From: Streptomyces sp. MBT53
Lineage (GTDB): Bacteria; Actinomycetota; Actinomycetes; Streptomycetales; Streptomycetaceae
Direction of reading: 5' to 3'
Length of the DNA stretch: 45,613 nt
Assembly (NCBI RefSeq): GCF_016654115.1
Contig: NZ_JAEQAZ010000098.1
Coordinates: 1 to 45,613, forward strand
Position numbers and translations under genes: made by a program. The notes under the pieces were generated by a model. It saw nothing but the letters and a program-made list of their open reading frames with translations, was not told the origin of the DNA and ran no database searches. Shown in pieces: positions 41,127 through 45,613 of this stretch. Within the stretch, counting starts at the first letter, position 1. Each line of letters opens with the position of its first letter.

Positions 41127-42317
41127 GCGAGCCGCCGGAGTTGGCGTACGCCGGTGCGTGAGGGGAGGCGCACGCCGGGCGGATCCGACGGCGGACTCGG
41201 TACCGAACGCCACGCTGTGTGCCGAAATCACCGCTTCTGGACCGGACACTCCGGCTTCGGAGCTGCTCGGGCGCTCAACTCGCCTGCCCCGCAAGAAAAC
41301 TGACAGGGTGAAAGATGGGGCGGGAGGGGCGGTGGGAGGGAGAGCGGGAGGGGTGAGGTGATGCGGCCGAACGGTCGTGCCCTTATCCATTAGTCGATAT
41401 TTGGTGATGTGCTGTGGTGAACCGTTGATTCATGGACGGGAATCCGTTCCTGGCGCCGATTCGCCGTATTTCCTCTCGGCTCGGATTGCCTCTCGGAAAG
41501 TAATTGCCGAGGCGTCGGCCGGTTAATTGGGCGGGTGTGCCGTCGGCCGATAGGGGTGTCGTCGGGGCGGGGGCGCTTTGGCCGAATCTGTTTGGTCTTG
41601 ATCGATTGCTGTCACGTGGGGAAGTCGTCCCGCGCCGGTGCGGATAGGGGCGGTCTTGCTCGCGCATGCATAAAAGGGGTAAAGCGTGCGGCCGGGCGGG
41701 ATGTCTCGACGGCGTGTGCGGAAAGGTGAGCGGTCGGTGACACCCCCACGGTTGGGGATTTGGGCCGGTCGTCCGGCGGCGCGGGCCGCTTCCTGCCTGA
41801 CGGGGAGTGACCCAAAGCAGGTCCGTGGTGTTTACTGGGCAGCGGTCTGATCCTGACGGGTCCGGACCTTTCCGGGAGGTCCTGGGGGTGGTGCCCCGGG
41901 GCCTCTCGTCTTCGCCGCCCGTTTGTGTGGACGTCATATGTCGCCCGGCGGAGAAGGTCCCCGCCGCGCCCCGGAGGGCATGCCGATAACGGGGATAAGC
42001 GGATTGGTAATTACGCAATGGGTGGCTACTTTTCCATTCGAAGCGCGCGTGATCTCCCGTCGTAAAACCCCATGGCGAGGGGGTTTCGACCATGATCGCT
42101 AACCGTCCCGGTGCCTTCGGAATGCCGACTGGCTTATCTCTCGCGACCAGCGGTACGGTCTGTCCCGCTGCTGTTTCCGCCCGCCCGGCCTCACCAACCG
42201 GGCGGTTGCCGTACCTCCCGGAGAGGGAGGCCGGACCCGTCACTCCGGAACCTCGCCGACCAGCGGGGTTCCAGAGCCTCAACAGAACAGAGAAACAGGG
42301 AAAGGAATTCAGACCCC
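41127..42317. other. Gene-poor intergenic stretch of about 1.2 kb
   Basis: No frame here has convincing coding bias on either strand; a long minus-strand open frame (41383-42828) runs antisense into the Crp gene and looks non-coding. A G-run tract at 41317-41353 (at least six runs of three or more G) could form a quadruplex. From about 41390 the GC content falls and includes AT-rich patches near 41680 and 42000. AAACCCC (42065-42071) pairs with GGGGTTT (42080-42086) just before an ATG at 42092. The region may hold a long 5' leader or small RNAs for the Crp-type gene. Confidence 0.5.
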
Positions 42318-42383
42318 ATGCATACCGTGATACCTCGCCGACAGCGCGTACCGCAGGGCGCGTACGCCGGAGCGGGGGAGTGA
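42318..42383 (+). CDS. Possible 21-residue upstream peptide coupled to the Crp-type gene
   Basis: A short frame, MHTVIPRRQRV...GAGE, starts at ATG 42318 with AAAGGA 12 bases upstream. It stops at 42383, two bases before the preferred GTG of the regulator; its stop overlaps an alternative GTG at 42380. It may exist only to couple translation. Coding status is uncertain. Confidence 0.3.
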   Translation: MHTVIPRRQRVPQGAYAGAGE

Positions 42384-42385
42384 GC

Positions 42386-43126
42386 GTGCCCTCGACCGTC
42401 GACACCGCCCGCCCGCCCGATCTCCTCCTGGCCCCCGAGAACCAGCCCGAGGGGAGCTTCCTGCGGTGGCTGGCGGCCGAGGACTGGTGTTCGCTGCTGC
42501 GGACCGGTCTGCACGGCCGTGCCTTCGCGCGCGACGAGCAGCTGCCGATCGGGCCGGCCGACCAGGACGTGTACATCATCTGGGACGGCGTCGTACGCCA
42601 GGACCGCTTCCCGCTGGGCGCGGGGGAGAACGTCCCCACCGTCACCCGGTTCCGGGGCCGCGGCCAGCTCGTCGGCGAGGCCAAGCTCGTCACCGACGAC
42701 TCCGCCGTCCGCACCAAGTGCCTGACCGGGACCGTCGTCATCCCCTGCCGCGCCCACGACTTCAACCTCCACCTGCGCAAGCGGCCCGCGGTGCAGCGCG
42801 CCCTGCTGCGCAGCCTGGAGGACCGCAACCGCAGCGACGAACTCGTCTACACCATGGCCACCAGGCCGCCCCTGGAGCGGGTCGGCAGGCTGCTGGCGCA
42901 CCTCGCCGACACCGCCGGCCGCCCCGACCCCCGGGCGGACCGCGTCCGGATCACCGGCCCGAGCCAGAAGGACCTCGCCGCCGCACTCCAGCTCGCCGTC
43001 TCCACCACGGAGAACGCGATCAGGACCCTGCGCTACCACGGGATCGTCGAGGCCGGGTACCGCCGGTTCGTCGTCCACGACGTGGACGCGCTGCGCCACC
43101 GCGCCGCCGGGAACGCCCACCCCTGA
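42386..43126 (+). CDS. Crp/Fnr-family transcriptional regulator
   Basis: 246 residues from GTG 42386, five bases after GGGGGAG; GTG 42380 and a much longer frame from 42092 are alternatives. The N-terminal half is a cyclic-nucleotide-binding-like barrel (AFARDEQLPIGPADQDVYII, FRGRGQLVGEAKLVTDD). The C-terminal half is the Crp winged helix with the recognition segment SQKDLAAALQLAVSTTENAIRTL. It is not the housekeeping Crp, judging by weak similarity of the ligand pocket. It is followed closely by a membrane-anchored hypothetical gene. Confidence 0.85.
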   Translation: MPSTVDTARPPDLLLAPENQPEGSFLRWLAAEDWCSLLRTGLHGRAFARDEQLPIGPADQDVYIIWDGVVRQDRFPLGAGENVPTVTRFRGRGQLVGEAKLVTDDSAVRTKCLTGTVVIPCRAHDFNLHLRKRPAVQRALLRSLEDRNRSDELVYTMATRPPLERVGRLLAHLADTAGRPDPRADRVRITGPSQKDLAAALQLAVSTTENAIRTLRYHGIVEAGYRRFVVHDVDALRHRAAGNAHP

Positions 43127-43138
43127 ACGGACCACAGC

Positions 43139-43627
43139 ATGATGACCAGCACCCTCCTGGTGCCCCTCGCGTCCGCCCTCGGCGGGGGTGTCATCGGCGT
43201 TCTGATGTACCGGCACCAGCGACGGGTCTTCGCCTGGACCCGGATGATCCGTCGCAAGGACGAGACGAACGCCGAGTACGACAAGCCCGCCGAATGGCTC
43301 GCCGATCTCTACAAGGCCCAGTGCCGCCTCACCCGGAAGCCCTGCGCGGCCGACGACTTCGCCGAGATCTCCCAGACCGGCAACATGATCGAGGGAATAG
43401 CCGACACCACGGAGGCCGTCCGCTCCGAACTGCGGAAGGTCGTCGAGTGCGTGAAGGACTACGTCGCCACCGCCCTGCCCGAGTCCGCCCCGGCGGCCGG
43501 ACGCATCGGCGTCCAGCAGCACCGTGCCCAGCTCGTCCAGGCCATGCGGCAGGAGACCGCCCGGGGTGACCTGGTGCGCGCCGTCCTCGCCGCCGAGAAG
43601 AGGATCAAGGACCTGCGCCGCAGCTGA
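43139..43627 (+). CDS. Membrane-anchored hypothetical protein
   Basis: 162 residues from ATG 43139, 12 bases after the Crp-type gene; the next codon is also ATG. One N-terminal hydrophobic segment, LLVPLASALGGGVIGVLMY, is followed by basic residues HQRR, so the rest should be cytoplasmic. The remainder is charged and helical (YDKPAEWLADLYKAQCRL, RSELRKVVECVKDYVA), perhaps coiled coil. I do not recognise a family. Close spacing suggests an operon with the Crp-type regulator. Confidence 0.7.
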   Translation: MMTSTLLVPLASALGGGVIGVLMYRHQRRVFAWTRMIRRKDETNAEYDKPAEWLADLYKAQCRLTRKPCAADDFAEISQTGNMIEGIADTTEAVRSELRKVVECVKDYVATALPESAPAAGRIGVQQHRAQLVQAMRQETARGDLVRAVLAAEKRIKDLRRS

Positions 43628-43698
43628 TCCCCGTTGAGCCCCGGTGACCCCCGATACCCCGTCGATGTTTGCCTCTCTGCCCGTTCATGTCCGCCTGA

Positions 43699-43764
43699 TG
43701 CCCGAACCTGTTTACTTTCCGGAAATGTGGGCGTAGCCTCCGAGCGAAACCACAAGTTCGGGCA
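43699..43764. promoter_or_regulatory. Inverted repeat flanking the fruR promoter
   Basis: TGCCCGAACCTG (43699-43710) and CAAGTTCGGGCA (43753-43764) are inverted copies matching at 11 of 12 positions. A further palindrome TTTCCGGAAA is at 43716-43725. The right arm ends 20 bases before the regulator start. They are candidate autoregulatory sites for the DeoR-type protein. Confidence 0.5.
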
Positions 43765-43784
43765 CTGGTCGGAGGCGAACGGAC

Positions 43785-44546
43785 ATGTACGCACCGGAGC
43801 GGCAGCAGGAGATCCTCCGGCTGGCCCGTGACGGCGGCCGGGTCGATGTCGTGTCGCTGGCCGAGGAGTTCCAGGTCACCGCGGAGACGATCCGCCGCGA
43901 CCTGAAGGCCCTCGACCGCGCGGGCCTGCTCCGCCGGGTGCACGGCGGGGCCATACCGGCCGGACGGCTCGACTTCGAGCCCGACCTCGCCGAACGCGAG
44001 TCGACGGCGGCCGACGAGAAGGACCGCATCGCCAAGGCGGCCCTCGCCGAACTGCCCATGCAGGGCACGGTGATCCTCGACGCCGGTACGACGGTGGCCC
44101 GCCTCGCGGGCATCGTCCCGCTCGAGGCCGAACTCACCGTCGTCACCCACTCGTTGCCCATCGCGGCCCGCCTCGCGGACCACCCGGGCATGCAGCTCCA
44201 CCTCGTCGGGGGGCGCGTGCGGCACCGTACGCGCGCCGCCGTCGACGCCTGGGCGCTGCGAGCCTACGGCGAGATCCGCGCGGACGTCGTGTTCGTGGCG
44301 GCCAACGGCTTCTCCGCCGAGCACGGGCTGACCACGCCCGACCTCGCCGAGGCCGCGGTCAAGCACGCCGCGATGGGCGCCGCCCGCCGCGTCGTGCTGC
44401 TCGCCGACTCCGCGAAGCACGGCCAGGAGCACTTCGCCCGCTTCGGCGCCCTGAGCGACGTGGACCTCCTGATCACCGACAGCGGGCTGAGCCCAGAAGA
44501 CGCCACCGCCATGGAGCGCGGCGGCATGGAAGTAGTGCGCGCATGA
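43785..44546 (+). CDS. fruR: DeoR-family regulator of the fructose operon
   Basis: 253 residues from ATG 43785 (GGAGG upstream). The DeoR helix-turn-helix is RVDVVSLAEEFQVTAETIRRDLKAL, with the family HGGAIPAGR directly after. The effector domain carries ILDAGTTVARLAG and VFVAANGFSAEHGLTTPD, which bind sugar phosphates. The stop overlaps the fruK start (ATGA). It probably represses the operon until fructose-1-phosphate accumulates; the assignment rests on the adjacent 1-phosphofructokinase. Confidence 0.88.
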   Translation: MYAPERQQEILRLARDGGRVDVVSLAEEFQVTAETIRRDLKALDRAGLLRRVHGGAIPAGRLDFEPDLAERESTAADEKDRIAKAALAELPMQGTVILDAGTTVARLAGIVPLEAELTVVTHSLPIAARLADHPGMQLHLVGGRVRHRTRAAVDAWALRAYGEIRADVVFVAANGFSAEHGLTTPDLAEAAVKHAAMGAARRVVLLADSAKHGQEHFARFGALSDVDLLITDSGLSPEDATAMERGGMEVVRA

Positions 44547-45490
44547 TCCTCACGGTCACCCCGAACCCGTCCCTCGACCGCACCTACGAGGTCCCCTCCC
44601 TCGACCGCGGCGAGGTCATACGGGCCACCGGCGAGCGCATGGACCCGGGCGGCAAGGGCGTCAACGTCTCCCGCGCGGTCGCCGCCGCGGGCCGTCGTAC
44701 GGTGGCCGTCCTGCCCCTGGGCGGTGCGCCGGGCGCGCTGGTCGCCAGCCTGCTCGACGCGCAGGGCATCGAGGTCGCGCCCGTTCCGGTCGCCGGGGCC
44801 ACCCGCTCGAACATCGCGCTGGCCGAGGCGGACGGCGTCCTCACGAAGATCAACGCCCCCGGCCCCGAACTGACCGCCGCCGAACAGGAGTTGCTCCTGG
44901 AGACGGTCAGGCAGCAGTCCCGTGACGCCGACTGGATCGCCTGCTGCGGCAGCCTCCCGCGCGGCCTCGCGCCGTCCTGGTACGCCGAGTTGGTCGCCCG
45001 CGCGCACGCCGCCGGCGTCCGGATCGCCCTGGACACCTCGGGCCCCGCACTCATCGAGGCCCTGCGCGAACGCCCCGACGTCGTCAAGCCCAACGCCGAG
45101 GAACTCGCGGAGGCCGTCTCCCGCCCCCTCGCCACCGTCGGCGACGCGGTCAAGGCCGCCGAAGAACTACGGGAGTTGGGCGCGGGCGCGGTCCTCGCCA
45201 GCCTGGGTGCGGACGGCCAGCTCCTGGTCGACGCCTCGGGCGCCTGGTACGGCAGCGCGCGCGTCGACGTCGTACGCAGCAATGTCGGCGCGGGGGACTC
45301 CTCACTGGCCGGCTTCCTGATCGCCGGCGGCCACGGCCCGGAGGCCCTCGCCTCGGCCGTCGCCCACGGCGCGGCAGCCGTCCAGCTCCCCGGCAGCGTG
45401 ATGCCCACCCCGGCCGACCTCGACCCGGCCGCGGTGACGGTCACAGCCGACGTCCCGGTGGACCTCGTACTGACGGAGCCGGTCGCATGA
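44543..45490 (+). CDS. fruK: 1-phosphofructokinase
   Basis: 315 residues. The start ILTVTPNPSLDRTYEV and the glycine motif MDPGGKGVNVSRAVAAAG are typical of FruK/LacC in the PfkB family. The PfkB C-terminal signature is VGAGDSSLAGFLIAGG, with the catalytic aspartate. It phosphorylates fructose-1-phosphate to fructose-1,6-bisphosphate with ATP. It overlaps both fruR before it and the next frame after it. Confidence 0.92.
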   Translation: MILTVTPNPSLDRTYEVPSLDRGEVIRATGERMDPGGKGVNVSRAVAAAGRRTVAVLPLGGAPGALVASLLDAQGIEVAPVPVAGATRSNIALAEADGVLTKINAPGPELTAAEQELLLETVRQQSRDADWIACCGSLPRGLAPSWYAELVARAHAAGVRIALDTSGPALIEALRERPDVVKPNAEELAEAVSRPLATVGDAVKAAEELRELGAGAVLASLGADGQLLVDASGAWYGSARVDVVRSNVGAGDSSLAGFLIAGGHGPEALASAVAHGAAAVQLPGSVMPTPADLDPAAVTVTADVPVDLVLTEPVA

Positions 45491-45613
45491 ACGTTTCTAC
45501 GGCCTTCAGATCTACGGCCTTCAGGGCGCCCCTCGAACCGGCCACAAGGTTGCGGCACTCCCCGCTCTTAACCGCCGCCGCCACCCCCACCGCGACACCC
45601 CGCAGTACCCCCG
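45487..45613 (+). CDS. Start of the next gene, possibly a fructose PTS permease, cut by window edge
   Basis: ATG 45487 overlaps the fruK stop (ATGA) and the frame stays open to the window end. The first 42 residues contain a tandem STAFR-STAFR and low-complexity Thr/Pro/Ala and do not look like a PTS domain. In Streptomyces the PTS gene fruA follows fruK, so this could be its extended N-terminus or a spurious frame upstream of the true start. Confidence 0.3.
   Translation, partial: MNVSTAFRSTAFRAPLEPATRLRHSPLLTAAATPTATPRSTP

Noticed and set aside
41383..42828. Long minus-strand open frame of 481 codons
   Set aside because: It runs antisense through the Crp-type gene and intergenic DNA, has no family-like sequence and no ribosome binding site; it reflects GC-rich frame openness.

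Overview
The window is chromosomal DNA from a Streptomyces (or very close relative). GC content is high throughout, coding regions show third-position GC bias, ATGA/GTGA start-stop overlaps are common, and the right half carries an hrdD-type sigma factor and a fructose-uptake operon (DeoR-type fruR, fruK and perhaps the start of the next gene). From memory, the order fruK-fruR ... MFS, WYL, TetR, hrdD, GNAT, LigB, MarR, MFS, TetR matches the S. coelicolor stretch that lies beside the calcium-dependent antibiotic cluster. The left 26-28 kb here would therefore occupy the same integration neighbourhood with a different cluster.

Positions 1-28254 look like a specialised-metabolite locus. A minus-strand operon (4725 to 1) encodes a fused E1 alpha/beta thiamine-diphosphate dehydrogenase, an acyl carrier protein, an acyl-CoA-dehydrogenase-like protein, a frameshifted GNAT and a kinase-like partial gene. 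Divergent from it, 5226-12367 is a tightly coupled set: FAD amine oxidase, BtrH-like Cys protein, adenylation enzyme, carrier protein, cupin, second adenylating enzyme and a BtrK/LysA-type PLP decarboxylase. This is the toolkit for making and altering an amino acid on a carrier protein. A convergent minus-strand trio (14442-12334) encodes a nucleotidyltransferase, a PqqD-type peptide-binding protein and an AurF-type di-iron oxygenase. The divergent operon 14642-22320 encodes an ABC-2 exporter, a 22-residue peptide, an asparagine-synthetase homologue with an extra PqqD-like C-terminal domain, a thymidylate-kinase-like P-loop kinase, a threonine-synthase paralogue and a ProC-like reductase.

The most striking element is the 22-residue peptide (17300-17368). 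It has a near-ideal ribosome binding site and stem-loops on both sides. Its sequence resembles the YxxP-type leader that PqqD domains recognise in lasso-type RiPPs, but it stops where a leader would end, with essentially no core. With two PqqD-like modules, an AsnB-type enzyme, a kinase, a nucleotidyltransferase and no obvious leader peptidase, this suggests a leader-only scaffold on whose C-terminus a small molecule may be built or amidated. That is inference. An inverted repeat TTCGG-N6-CCGAA occurs twice in the divergent promoter at 14443-14641 and once upstream of the 2OG-dioxygenase and MFS genes near 26.7 kb. It would tie 25119-28254 (LysE-type exporter, 2OG-Fe dioxygenase, MFS pump) into the same regulon. 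An ArsR-type regulator, a methyltransferase and a YbaK-type aminoacyl-tRNA editing protein lie between.

From about 28.3 kb onward the genes look like ordinary Streptomyces chromosome: tandem IclR regulator, secreted M6 metalloprotease, TetR/MFS pair, MarR/LigB divergent pair, GNAT, hrdD, TetR, WYL regulator/MFS pair, a gene-poor stretch of about 1.2 kb, a Crp-type regulator, a membrane-anchored hypothetical and the fructose operon. No tRNA, rRNA, CRISPR array or insertion sequence was recognised.
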